Shown here piece by piece: positions 47,600-59,604 of a stretch of 64,000 nucleotides of DNA. The stretch comes from Voacanga thouarsii (taxonomy: Eukaryota > Streptophyta > Magnoliopsida > Gentianales > Apocynaceae): the NCBI GenBank assembly GCA_026120185.1, contig JANUWF010002051.1, positions 1,116,001 to 1,180,000 on the forward strand, in the 5' to 3' direction. How positions within the stretch are numbered: the stretch's first letter is position 1; each line of letters begins with the position of its first letter. The position numbers were made by a program, and so were the translations under genes. Below the pieces are notes generated by a model that saw nothing but the letters and a program-made list of their open reading frames with translations, did no database searches and was not told the DNA's origin.

Positions 47600-49236
47600 C
47601 TATTATCACAGCAAATGAGAGGGATAGAACACAGGAAAAGGCCAAGTTCATGAAAGAGATAACAAAAGTTGCGTATTTCAGTGGCAATGGTTGCTAACGC
47701 ATGATACTCAGCCTTCGTACTGGAACGAGATACAACATATTGCTTCTTAGTAGTCTAGATAAGAAGACTAGGCCCAAGAAATAGACATGCACTAGTTGTG
47801 GAATGACGGTCATCAGGATCACCTACCCAATCAGAATTAGAAAAGGCATGCAATATCATTTGGTTAGAACTCTGAAAAGAAAGTGCATGTTCTAAAGTGC
47901 CCTAGATGTAACGATATATCTGCTTAACTGCTTGAAGATGGGTAGTACGTGGCTGATAAAGAAACTGGTAGACATGGTGTACAACGAATGTAATATCCGA
48001 CCATGTAAGGGTTATATATTGCAACCCCCCACCATACTCCGATACCCTGTGACATTAGAAAGAGCCTCACCTGAAAACGAAGAGAGAGGAGACAAAAGAA
48101 CATGGTTTGCAGTGTAACATATTAAATCACTGCAGTAGGTTTGTAGCATAGCAAGTCTGGGACAAAGATAGGGAGTCCTGGGTGTGATATACCTCCATAC
48201 CAAGAAAAGAAAACCAAGATCACCAAGTTTATGACTATCAAAAGTAGAACAAATGCGATCAATAAAACTGCTAACTGTGGAAGAATAATTTCCAGTGATG
48301 ATTAAATCATCAACATAAACCAAAACAAGTAAGAGATAACCAGAAGTATGCCGAATAAACAAAGATGCATCACAATGACTATTGAAAAAAACCTTCTTGT
48401 AACAAGAACAGATGCAGTCTATGATACCATACACGGGGTGCCTGCTTTAGACCATAGAGAGCACAGTGAAGCTTGCAAACATATTGAGGTTTAAGAGGGT
48501 CAGAAAAACCCGGTGGCTAAGTCATATAGACTTCCTCAGTAAGAAACCCATTGAGAAAAGCATTGCAAATATCCAGTTTTTTAAGAGGCTATTGGCGAGA
48601 AACAACTAGGGAGAGAATAACCCAGATTGTAGAAGGTTTCACCACAGGACTAAAAGTCTCATTGTAATCAATCCCTTCTTGTTGACTATAACCTTTAACA
48701 ACTAAGCTAGCTTTATATCGCTCTATAGAGCCATCAGCTTTCCATTTGACCTTATATACCCATTTACAACCTACACTGTTCATTAAGGAAGTAGCCAGAA
48801 CAAGAGACCATGTGCAGTTCTGTAACAATGCTGCATACTCATCTTCTATTGCAACACACCAATGAGGAAACTTAGTTGATTGTTTATTACATGTAGGTTC
48901 AGAAAAAGAGGAATCCGTAAGTTCAGCAGATAAGGCTTCAGGTAAGGGATAAGGAGTAATACCATAAACCAATTCATTGATACTCTTGTATTTTTTTAGA
49001 GGAGGAAAATTTATGTTAATCGAGGAAGAGCCATCAGTGGTGGAAGACCCAAGAGAAGTTGATACAGAAGGGTCTTACTGTAGACTATCTATGGTTTGAA
49101 CAAGAGACAGGGACTGCGTTGGATCATCCACTAGAACTGAAGAAGAGTTTTTGGAAGTAGACTGACCATTGTCCGAGTCAGACTGAGCACATACAGAGGA
49201 TGATTGCAAGTTGGAGGTAGTGGCTGGTGGAGTGTC
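47600..49236 (-). pseudogene. RT and RNase H part of element F pol
   Basis: The minus strand continues pol after the E insertion: a Ser/Thr-rich linker, then the RT start at 48972-48589 (CTWSLVLATSLMNSVGCKWV, YKASLVVKGYSQQEGIDY, then ETFSPVVKP). Further RT segments are out of frame: [33 protein letters not shown] near 48450, and VYVDDLIITGN near 48300 with the YVDD catalytic motif. RNase H follows with SSTKAEYHALATIATE near 47700 and stops after CCDN, where it runs into the 3' LTR remnant. The two amber stops I read are TAG for Trp (RQ-stop-PLKK) and Gln (MT-stop-PPGF). These enzymes would copy element RNA to DNA in the particle. Confidence 0.9.
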
Positions 49237-49241
49237 CATAT

Positions 49242-51114
49242 TATTGGAATGTATGCCCTCTAGACTAGGTTTCTGATGTAATTATTAAATTTATTAATAA
49301 AGAATTTATTTTCAAAATTTGTTTGTAAATTTACATTTTATTTGTGCACGATTTACGTTTGGAAGAGACCCATTTTATTTAAGTAAGTGATCCATATGAA
49401 TGGTACTCTTTCACAGTAAGGTAAGTTTCACGGGTTACTTTACATATAAACGTTTCTTTTTAACCGATTGATGAGAATGAAAATTTCATCATACTTAGGT
49501 TATTGTGTTATGAATTTTAAATGGGAAATGGCTTACCTTTAGCCAGTGAGTAGTCCACTCAATTTATAGCCATAGCGTATTTTGAATATGTTGAACAGGA
49601 TTTGTAATAGTAATTTCTAAAAGTACTATTTAGAAAAAATCCAGACTATTACTACTACACTGTAGACTAATACTCTACCGCTTGAGTATGAGTTGGTGGT
49701 CTGACGAAACTGGAAGTATATACTTTGGTATACTATAGTTGAGGTTCTATTGTAGAGTCAATATACTTGTATGTTAGGTATATGTGACTAGTTAATTAAG
49801 ATAGACTTGTACAACATAACTTCTACACTATATCACCCCTTGTGACTATTCGAATGGTCTAAATATCTAGAGCTCTGGGGAATATGACTTGGATATTTGC
49901 TTTAGGGTAGCTCTCTTGGAAAGTGAAAACATTCCAAGAATCATGAATCATTGGACTAGAGGTCTAAGGATGGTAGATGTCTTTTAGAGAGATGTTAGTA
50001 CACTCTTCTTTTCTAAATGTACGTCGATGCGTAGAGGGGTATTTTAATTATTGCACCTATAGGTCGGAGACTTCGCTAACGCAACATTGTCTTTGGGGTT
50101 AATATTTCCTTATGGTGATATTAGGAAACGTTTAAAATGCAAAATACAACTATGTCTATAGCAAGGGTATTTTGGTCATTTTAGTAGCCAAGGCAATGTG
50201 TCTTTTGGTCCTTGGAATAGCCCATTAGTCTTGATGGTTTTGGGTTGAGGGATTGGTCTTGTATAAAATGGATTTTAATTTATTCGAGTAGCCTGGTTTA
50301 GTTATTAGGTTAGAATAAAATAAAAGCTCCAAAAAGGGATAATTATATATTGGACTATTTGGCTTATTGAATTAATTTAATTATTGGGATTGTATTAGTC
50401 CAAGAATAATTAAATTGAACTAAAGACTTAACCCAATAAACTGGGCCAAGGCTTGAGGTTTATATTGGTCCATTTGGGTTATTTAATTAATTTAATTATT
50501 AGGCTTGTATTAGTCCAGGAATAATTAAATTGAATTAAAGGCTTAGCCCAATGAACTGGGCCATAGGCCTGATTAATGGCTTAACATGACATGGGCCTTA
50601 GGGCCTCTCTAATTCTATTGCCTCTGTTTGATTTTTGAATGCCCGGATAATAGCTTATTATCAAGGCAATTGGGATTCAATAGAATAGTGGAGTATTTCA
50701 CAGAGAACGTTGTTTTTTTTTGCTCTAGCCATTTTCCTTTCTTCTCCCTGTAGACAGTGTTCTCTGTACTATTCAATAGCAAGAATAGAGACACGTTTTT
50801 TCCTGATTAATGCTTACTTGCATTTAGTCAGAAAAAGGAAAGATCATCCTCTTTATCCATAGCCTTCACTAGGCTTTTAGGCGCAGTTATATTCCGAAAG
50901 AGAAGAAGCATTGTGTTGATGCCCAGAAGAAGCCGACGGCTTGCGGGACAATAGCTTGTAGAATTGATCATAGAACCAGAATTGATTCAAACCGAGTCGT
51001 CGGCACCCCCTAGTCCAATGTAAAATCGCAGAGGTAATAGCTTCCGCTGCACTATTTTTTTTTTTTTTTTTTTACATGCACCTAAATTTTCGTTTTTTGC
51101 CATGATCACCTTCA
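49242..51114 (+). mobile_element. 5' LTR of element E, 1873 bp
   Basis: It starts TATTGGAATGTATGCCCTC (TG changed to TA) and ends CATGATCACCTTCA. It is longer than the 3' LTR, mainly from a stretch near 50080-50170 absent there. A TATA-like TATAAAAT lies at about 50264. Confidence 0.92.
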
Positions 51115-51116
51115 TG

Positions 51117-51127
51117 TGGTATCAGAG
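51117..51127 (+). promoter_or_regulatory. PBS of element E, initiator-Met tRNA type
   Basis: TGGTATCAGAG follows the LTR end after 2 bp. It matches 11 bases of the usual Copia PBS. Confidence 0.88.
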
Positions 51128-51128
51128 A

Positions 51129-52867
51129 ATGGCTTATATGGTAATATAGGATGCATGTTAGTGAATAAAAATGGTCAGATGATTATAATTTATGATCCTT
51201 CGTGTTTTCTGGTATGGGTAGTCATCCTCTATACGTCTCGTGGTTGAGACATAGGACCTTTGTAATCATTTTTTGTGGCTTTCATAGTATTCGTGTAAGC
51301 CTATAATTAAAGGCATAGGCATTTGTGGATTGCTTTGGATAATTTTTGGATGAAATTTGTGTAAAAAAGAAAGCACAAAGCGTCTAAAATGCACAGAGAA
51401 AAATCGAAGAAGATGATCACTGTAGCAGCCAAGCTGCGAAGCTGAGCTATGCTACATCTGTGATGGGAGCTGAAGCCGCCCAAGCCAACCACGGCTTGGA
51501 GCTGTAGCTGGGCCCGAGTTGGCCTCAGCTCCACATCATGCGCGAGGAAGCTTCCTCACAGAAGCCTTCTCCTTGCGGAAACTAGGTAGCAACTTCCTCG
51601 GAAGCTACTGTGCGGGAACCAAGGTCGTGGGCACCCGCCCGGGATCGTGGTCCATGGATTTTTCCCATGGGCCATGATCTAGTGTGGTGGTGCACTAGAC
51701 TAGTGGGAATTTTTTTTTTTGGTCCCATACCTAGCGAAGTTATTTTTATTGCAATAGTTGATATTCTTTGAATATTTTGCATGAAAAGTAATAGTAAAGA
51801 AAATTTAAGATTAAACAAGACCATTAATTAATTAATGTGTTTAATTCTATTATTTGGACACTTAGGTTAAAAGAATAGAAAAGCATGAAAATATTTAAAG
51901 TTTTCTAACATGCTTAATTCTTTTTGTACCTTATATGCATGTTTTCTCAAAGACCAAAGTCTTTGGAAAATTTATGACAAGAAAAATATTTTTCAAATTA
52001 AAAAAAAATAGTTATTTTTAACTTGGACAAAAATTAATCCTTGGATATTTTCTCAAAGGATTTAATCCTTGACATAGAAAATATTTTGGATTTAGATATT
52101 TTTGTAAGTTAAAATAGAAAGCCATTTTTGTTTTATTTTTGCACTAGAAAATTATTTTTGTCAAATTAAACTTGAGACTAAAGTCTCTAGAAAGTTTTAA
52201 AGGAAAATTTTTGGGAAATCATTAAGTTCTTAACTGTGTAAAATAAATTCATAGAAAATCTCTTAAAGGATTTTACCTTGACATAAAGATTTATGAATTT
52301 AGATATTTTACAAAGAGTTAAGGGATAACTTAATGGGATATTTTCAAAAGGATATTTCCTTTAGAAATCCCTGTTTTAAAAGACTAAGTGGGAGAGGGGT
52401 TCCAACGGTTCCACAGCTTCCATCACGATCTTCATTAGAGATTGTGGGTCCCCTCGCGTTACCCTAGGAGTGAATTCATATAGGATGGGAATACCACAAG
52501 AATATAAAACTAATGGATTGATGTAATTAATAACCCAAAACACGTGTTATGATCGGCCAGCCCACGTTGAAGGTTATAGTACTAGGAATGTCTATAGGAA
52601 ATGAGAAGAAACGGCCATCCTATTGATGGAGTTATCTTTTAAATCATTACCTAGAAGGAAAATTAATTTGTGGTAGTTAATACACTTAGCTTAGGAAACT
52701 GTTAATCTTCCCAAAAAGCTATGTTAGTTTTCCTAAGAGCCAAATTAATCATATTAAAGATAATAGTGATAGGTTAACCATTATCAGATTTAATATGAGG
52801 ATAAAATACATAAATTATTTTTATTTTTCCACAAACTGATATTTCTTTTATTTTCAATTTTTCAGAA
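51129..52867 (+). other. long untranslated leader of element E
   Basis: About 1.7 kb lies between PBS and gag with no supported ORF. 51420-51690 is markedly less AT-rich than its surroundings and contains repeated AGCTGAG and GGAAGC motifs. The rest is AT-rich. The GC-rich block gives minus-strand ORFs of 75-80 residues without known domains. Confidence 0.6.
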
Positions 52868-53640
52868 ATAGTTAGTGGAGGTTCTTTTAGTCCTTTAGCC
52901 ATTATTCTCCGAGAAAATAAGTTAACGGGTCCAAATTATGCAGACTAGAAAAAGAACTTAGACATAATACTCACACCTGAGGAGTATAAGTATGTCCTCT
53001 ACGAAACCTGCTCTGTTATTGGGGAAGGTTCCATTTATGTTGAGCGCGAGGCAGACAAGGCATGGAAAAAGGGTAACGAGATAGCTCATTGCTACATGTT
53101 GGCCTCCATGTCTAATATGCTCCAGTCCAAACACGAGCACATGGCCACTGCGTATGACATTAGCCAGTCACTAGCCACGATGGTCGCTGATAAGAGCCGG
53201 CCCACAAGGCAGGAAGCTCTTAAGACGATCATAAACAATAAGATAGCGGAGGGAGCATCAGTCAGGGAATATATGTTCAAAATGATTGCTATTTTTCAGG
53301 AAGCGGAAGTCTTAGGGGCTGTTATTGACCCCAAGAGCCAAGTAAACATGGTTCTCAAACTTTGCCGGGCATTTTTACTCAGTTCAAGTTGAACTACAAC
53401 ATGAAAAAGTTAAACATGAGTTTAACTGAGTTAATGAAAGAGCTTTAGGTGGTGGAGAAGGTCATGAAGCCACAGTCCAAGGCTACAATTGCTAGGGCTT
53501 TTTCTTCCAGAACTGGGCACAAGCCCAAGAAGTTAAAAAAAAAGACAGCAAACGCAGTAGCCCAACCCAAGAACCATCCCAATAAGCTAAAGGGCAAGTG
53601 CAGGTAGAAGGAATACTGAAAAAAAAGAGTGTCCAGAGCT
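52868..53640 (+). pseudogene. gag of Copia element E
   Basis: It begins near VSGGSFSPLAIILRENKLTG. It then has the copia gag core: ILTPEEYKYVLYET, AHCYMLASMSNMLQSKHEHM, TAYDISQSLATMVADKSRPT, and EYMFKMIAIFQEAEVLGAVI (open frame 53096-53392). After a frameshift near 53375 it continues LNYNMKKLNMSLTELMKEL, then a Lys-rich tail. The zinc knuckle near 53600 is decayed, with only the first Cys left. Stops at AD-stop-KKNLD and EL-stop-VVEK are TAG. The start codon was not identified. Confidence 0.85.
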
Positions 53641-53689
53641 TCAGACTAAGAAAAACCCTACAGGTATTATTCTCTATCTAGAGTCAGTT

Positions 53690-56600
53690 TCAATGATTGG
53701 ATCAACTTCTACTTAGATTGTTGATTTTGGAGCCACTGATCATATCTGTAACTCCTTGCAGGGATTTAGGAAGATAAGAAGACTCTAGAAGGGCAAGCAT
53801 AGACTACGAGTAGGAAATAGAGCACAAGTATGGGCCTTACAGTGTGGGAGCTGGATCTTATTTTTAATTGTAATAGAGTAGTTATTTTCAAGGATATTTT
53901 ATATGTACCTAAATTTAGACAGAATTTGGTTTTGGTTGTAAAACTTATAAATAAAAAATATTCTGTTTCTTTCTATTCTGGTATTACTATCAGTAGAAAT
54001 AGAGAAGTTCTTTGTTCTGGGCACATATATGGAAACTTATGCTTCTTAAATCCTACAAATAATAAAATAAATAATGCTCAATCTGAACTTTTAAGTAAGA
54101 AGAGAAAAACCAATGTCAATGACTCATATCTTTAGCATCTAAGATTGGGTCATATTAATTCAACCAGGATTCAGAGGTTAATCCATGATTGATCTTTGGA
54201 CTCATTAAGATTGAAAAGTTGGCATCAGTGTGAATCCTGCCTTATGAGAAAAATAACTAAAAAGTCGTTCACCCAAAAGGCTGATAGAGCCAAGGAGATA
54301 TTAGGCATTGTTCACATTGATGTTTGTGGTCCTTCGTCTACACTAACTAGAGGGGATTTTTAGAACTTCATCACTTTCACGGATGATTGTACAAGGTTTG
54401 GTTATGTCTACCTAATAAGGTGCAAGTCTGACTATTTTGACAAGTTCAAAGAGTTTAAGACTAAAGTGGAGTATCAGACAAGTAAACTAATCAAAACCTT
54501 ATGATCGGATTGTGGTGGAGAGTACCTCCTTGGTAAATTCAAGGATTACATGGTACATTATAGGATAGTATCCCAACTCTCTATACTGGGGCACCCCAAC
54601 AGAATGGAGTAGCTGAGAGAAGAAACAAGACATTGATGGAAATGATCCGAAGTATGATGTCTCATGCTACTCTTCTAATCTTTTTTTGGAGATATGTCCT
54701 GAAAATAGCAGTATACATTTTGAACTTGGTGCCTTCCAAGTCAGTACCTAAGATATAGACTGGGCGTAAGCCAAGTTTGAATCATATCAAGATATGGGGC
54801 TATTCAACTTATGTACTAATCAAGGGAGACAAGCTAGAACCAAGATCGAAATTATGTTATTTTGTTGGGTATCCAAAAGGGACAAAAGAAGGTTACTTTT
54901 ATCATCTTAAAGAGCAAAAAGTATTGGTAAGTATTAATACTAGATACTTAGAGGATGATCAAAATACTTCTACTAAAGTTTCAACAAGGTTGGAACTTGA
55001 GGAGAAGTTATCTTTGGAATCAACTTCTTCAGACCCAATTATGGAACAAGAAGAGGCATAGCCTTAAGAATTTATACAAACGGAACCTCGTCGTAGTGGG
55101 AGCGTATCTAGGGTTCCAAAAAGATAGACTGGAGAGGCTTTCGAGTGGGTCTCTGACAATCAGGAATAAGATCCCACTAGATACGAGGAGGCTATTGCTG
55201 ATACCGATGAAAATCTATGGCATGAAGCAATGAAAGCCGAGATTGAGTCTATATACCTCAATCAGGTTTGGGATCTTGTAGCTTTACCTGAAGGGATAAA
55301 ACCCATTGGGTGTAAATGGGTATACAAGAGGAAGAGAGAAAAGGATGGGAATGTGAAAACCTTCAAAGCTAGGCTTGTGGTGAAAGAGTATACTTAGAAA
55401 GAAAGGATCGACTATAAGGAAACTTTTTCCTCGATAGCCGTGCTTAAGTTCATTCGTATCTTTCTTGCCATCGCATGTCATTATGAATACGAGATATGAC
55501 AAATGGATGTCAAGACAACATTTCTTAATGGCCATCTTAGTGAAGACATCTATATGTCCCAACCGGAAGGTTTTATTGGTAAAGGCCAGAAACATATGGT
55601 TTACAAGCTTAAGAAGTCCATTTATAGACTTAAGAAGGCATCTAGAGCATGGAACATTCGTTTTAACGAGACTGTAAAGTCTTATAGTTTCCTTCAAAAT
55701 GAGAATGAACCTTGCATGTATAGGAAATTGGAAGGTATAAATGTGATTTTTCTTATCTTATATATGGATGACACTTTACTCATTGGGAATGATGTAGAGA
55801 CATTATCATCTACTAAGGTTTGGCTGTCTAGTCAATTCAGTATGAAGGACTTAGGAGAAGCCAATTACATTATCGGAATTAAGCTTCTTAGAAATAGAAA
55901 GCGGAGAATGTTAAGATTATCGCAAGCGACATATATTGACAAGATGCTGGCCAAGTTCAGCGTAGACTCATGCAAGAGAGCTCTAATTCCTTGCAGATAT
56001 GGGTTGTCTTTTTGTTAAAATGACTGTCCTAAGTCCTTAGAAGGAAAAGATAGAATGAGTAGGATTCTCTACACTTTGGCTATGGGAAGTCCCATGTATG
56101 CCATGCTGTGCTCTAGGCTAGATATCTGCTTTGCTGTAGGCTTAGTTAGCAGATATCAATCAAACCCTGGGGAGGTTCATTAGCAAGCTGTAAAGCATAT
56201 TCTCAAGTACCTCAAAAGTACAAGAGATTATATGCTGGTGTACATTGCTAATAACTTAGTTCCTACTAGATACACAGTCTTAGACTTCCAGGTAGATAAG
56301 AATGAGAAAAAATCCATTAGTAGATATGTCTTCATCTTGTCTGGAGGAGCTATTTCATAGAGGAGCATCAAGCAATCTTGCATTGCTGACTCAACTATGA
56401 AAGCTGAGTATATGGCAGCTTCGGAGGCATCGAAGGAAGAAGTCTGGCTCTAGAAGTTTCTTTCAAAACTTGGAGTCATGCCATACATGGACAGACCGAT
56501 TGTGATATATTGCGACAATACTAAAGCAGTCTCGCAATCTAAAGAACCTAGGAACCACAAAAAGGGAAAGCACATCGAGATGAAGTACCACCTGATTCGG

Positions 56601-56743
56601 AATTTCATCTAGAGACAGAAAATCGTGGTGGAACAGATATCCTCAGAGAACAACCTAGCAGATCCTTTCACCAAATCTTTGACTGAGAGAGTCTTCAAGA
56701 GACACTTAGACGCTATAGGAATGGGCACCTACGAACTTTCTTA
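53690..56743 (+). pseudogene. pol of Copia element E (protease, integrase, RT, RNase H)
   Basis: In order: protease start IVDFGATDHICNSLQGF (53715; Asp-Phe-Gly in place of Asp-Ser-Gly), pre-integrase YVPKFRQNLVLVVKL and HLRLGHINSTRIQRL, the CESC zinc pair, integrase core IVHIDVCGPSST and SDCGGEYLLGKF, then GVAERRNKT (54610), RT with CKWVYKRKREKDG (55310), DVKTTFLNGHLSEDIYMSQP (55505), LYMDDTLLIGNDVET (55760, YMDD catalytic motif), and RNase H with STMKAEYMAASEASKE (56395) and YCDNTKAV (56510). It ends YELS-stop at 56743. At least two frameshifts and several TAG/TGA stops break the frame. Confidence 0.93.
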
Positions 56744-56750
56744 GTCTTAG

Positions 56751-56766
56751 ATTACAAGTGGAAGAT
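56751..56766 (+). promoter_or_regulatory. polypurine tract region of element E
   Basis: ATTACAAGTGGAAGAT lies immediately before the 3' LTR start TGTTGGAATG, the usual Copia arrangement. Confidence 0.8.
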
Positions 56767-58468
56767 TGTTGGAATGTATGCCCTCTAGACTATGTTTCTG
56801 ATGTAATTATCGAATTTATTAATAAAAGAATTTATTCTCAAAATTTGTTTATGAATTTACGTTTTATTTGTGCACGATTTACATTTGGAAAAGACCTATT
56901 GTATTTAAGTAAGTGATCTATGTTAATGGTGATTTTTCACAGTAAGGTATGTTTCACGGGTTACTTAACAGATAAATGTTTGTTCTTAACTGATTGATGA
57001 GAATGGGAATCTCATCATTTTTAGGTTATTATGTTATGAATTTCAAATGGGAAATGGCTTACATTTAGCCAATAATTAGTCCACTCACTTCATAGCATGA
57101 GTGTATTTTGAATACGTAGAACAGGACCTATAATAGTAGTTTTAAAAGTACTATTTAGAAGAAACCCAGACTATTACTGCTACAGTGTACACTAATACTC
57201 TACCGCTTGAGTATAAGTTTGTGGTTTGACAAAACTGGAAGCATGTACTTTGATATACTGTAGTTGAGGTTCTATCGTAGAGATAATATACTTGTATATT
57301 GGGTATATATGACTAGTTAGTTAAGGCAGACTTGTACAATATAGCTTCTACACTATATTACCCCTTATGGCTGTTCGAATTATTTAAATATCCAGGGCCC
57401 TAGGGAACATGATTGGGATGTTTACTTTAGAGTAGCTCCTTTGGAAAGCGAAAATATTCCAGGAGTCGTAGATCATTGGACTAAAGGTCTAAGGATGGTT
57501 GATGTCTTTTAGAGAGTTATTAGTCCAATCTTCCTCTCAAAATGTACGGCGATGCGTAGAAGGGTATTTTAGTCATTACACCTATAGGTCGGAGACTTTG
57601 CTAACACAACACTGCTATTTTTATAGTAGGGGTATTTTGGTCATTTTAGTAGCCAAGGCGATGTATCTTTTGGTCCTTGAAATAGCCCACGAGTCCTGAT
57701 AGTTTTGGGTTAAACGATTGGTCTTGTATAAAATGGATTTTAGTTTATTTGAGTAGCCTGGTTTAGTTATTGGGTTAGAATAAAATAAAAGGTCCAAAAA
57801 GGGATAATTATATATTGGCTTATTTGGGTTATTCAATTAATTTAATTATTAGGCTTGTATTAGTCCAGGAATAATTAAATTGAATTAAATGTTTAATCCA
57901 ATGAACTGGGCCATAGGCCCATAGGCATGGTTAATGGCTTAACATGACATGGGCATTAGGGCTTCTCTAATTCTATCACTTCTGTTTGATTTTTGAATGC
58001 CCTGATAATAGCCTATTATTATGGCAGTTGGGATTCAATAGAATAGATGAGTCATTCACAGAGAACGTAGTTGTTTTTTTGCTCTAGCCATTCTCTTTTC
58101 TTCTCCCTATAGACAGTGTTCTCTATGCTATTCAATAACAAGAACAGAGATATGTTTTTTCCTAATTAATGCTTAATAGCATTTAGTTGAAAAAAAGGAT
58201 AGATCATCATTTTCATCCATAGCCTTCACCAGGCTTTTAGGCGTAGTTATATTCCAAAAGATAAGAAGCGTTGAGTTGATGCCCAAAAGAAGCCGACAGC
58301 TTGTAGGACAACAACCTGTAGAATTGATCACAGAACCAGAAGTGGTTTAGACTGAGTCGCCAGCACCCCCTAAACAAGTGAAAAATCACAGAGGTAATAG
58401 CTTCTGCTACTCTATTTTTTTGTTTTTAACATGCATCTGAGTTTTCGTTTTTGCCACGATCACCATCA
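56767..58468 (+). mobile_element. 3' LTR of element E, 1702 bp
   Basis: It starts TGTTGGAATGTATGCCC and ends CACGATCACCATCA before TSD CACGT. It matches the 5' LTR with many substitutions and a few indels. Confidence 0.93.
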
Positions 58469-58483
58469 CACGTGATAAGGAAA

Positions 58484-59599
58484 AGAAGTCTCATCAAACA
58501 AGACATATCTAGTGAAGTAAGTTTCCTAGTAGTGAGTTTCATACACCTGTATCCCTTATAAGATAGATCATAACCTAAGAAACATATTTAGTAGACTTGG
58601 GAGAGAGCTTATGGTTATTATAGGGAACTAAATATGGAAAACAAGTGCATCCAAAGGTTTTAAGGAAATAGTAATCAGGATGCTGCCCAGTAAGACGTTC
58701 CAATGGTGTAGTGTACTCAAACGATTTTATGGGCAATTTGTTTATTAGGAAAACAGCCGTAGAGAAAGCCTCTATCCAAAATTTTGAAAGTATGCTAGCC
58801 TGAGAAAGAAGACATAGCCCCATACTGACAATATGACAATGCTTCTCTTCCACTACCCTATTTTGTTGGGGACTATAAGAACAAGAGATCTGTTGCATTA
58901 TACACTATTCTTTTAAGACGTTAACAAACAACTGATTGGTAAATTCTACTCCTTTCCCCTATCGGTCTATATGCATTTGATACAATGAGATAAAAGATTT
59001 TCAACATACTTCTTAAAGATAAGAAAAACGAAAAATGTATCAGATTTTTTGGCTAAAGTGTACAACCATGTATGTCTGGTATGATTATCCACAATTGACA
59101 AATAATATCGATATCCAGAGTGAGACAAAATAGGTGCAGGACTCCATACATCAAGATGTAATAAGTCTAGTGAATATTTAGAAGTATATTGTCTAGTGTC
59201 AAATAGCAATTGACAAGACTTGCTTTAATAGGCAAGCCATACTTATTAGACAAACTTTATAAAACTCTATTGGAAAGATGACCAAGGTGAGCATGCCAAG
59301 TCATGGAATTGGCTTGTTCACCATAAAACGAAGAAATATCTGGAGAAGAAAACTGGCCGCAGTGATGATAAATGCCACCATTGCTACTACCATGGAGAAG
59401 AGGGCAACACGTCTATGTATCCTTAATAGCAAACCCATCAGAGGCCAATTCAAAGAAATATTTATTGTCACGAGCAAATCGTTGAATAGAAAGGAGATTT
59501 TTGCGAAGTTAAGGTGCACAAAGAACACCATTTAGTGAGAGAGGCTTAGAAAAGGTAGGAAGAGAACCTGAGCCAACATGAGTAATAGGAAGTTGAGAT
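58484..59599 (-). pseudogene. pre-integrase and integrase part of element F pol
   Basis: Minus strand from 59599: SQLPITHVGSGSLPTFSKPL, then LRKNLLSIQRFARDNKYFFE, then WHAHLGHLSNRVL near 59290 (the HLGH part of the integrase zinc domain). The integrase core follows at 59209-58967 (LDLLHLDVWSPAPILSHSGY, YLSIVDNHTRHTWLY) and 58898-58575 (SYSPQQNRVVEEKHCHIV, FLKTFGCTCFPYL). Thereafter it approaches the RT linker and is cut by element E at 58473. Frameshifts separate the pieces. Confidence 0.9.
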
Positions 59600-59604
59600 C
59601 CATT

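Larger units (their letters stand above)
49242..58468 (+). mobile_element. Copia element E, nearly full length, 9.2 kb
   Basis: It has two LTRs, a PBS, a long leader, gag, pol in the Copia order (protease, integrase, RT, RNase H) and a polypurine tract. The TSD is CACGT at 58469-58473 and its decayed form CATAT at 49237-49241, two changes at one CpG. It sits in the pol of element F between integrase and RT. In the first ~153 bp the LTRs differ by about 13 substitutions, mostly transitions, so the insertion is old. Several stops and frameshifts make it inactive. Confidence 0.93.

Noticed and set aside
55284..55697. 137-residue minus-strand ORF
   Set aside because: It is the antisense shadow of the RT domain of element E.
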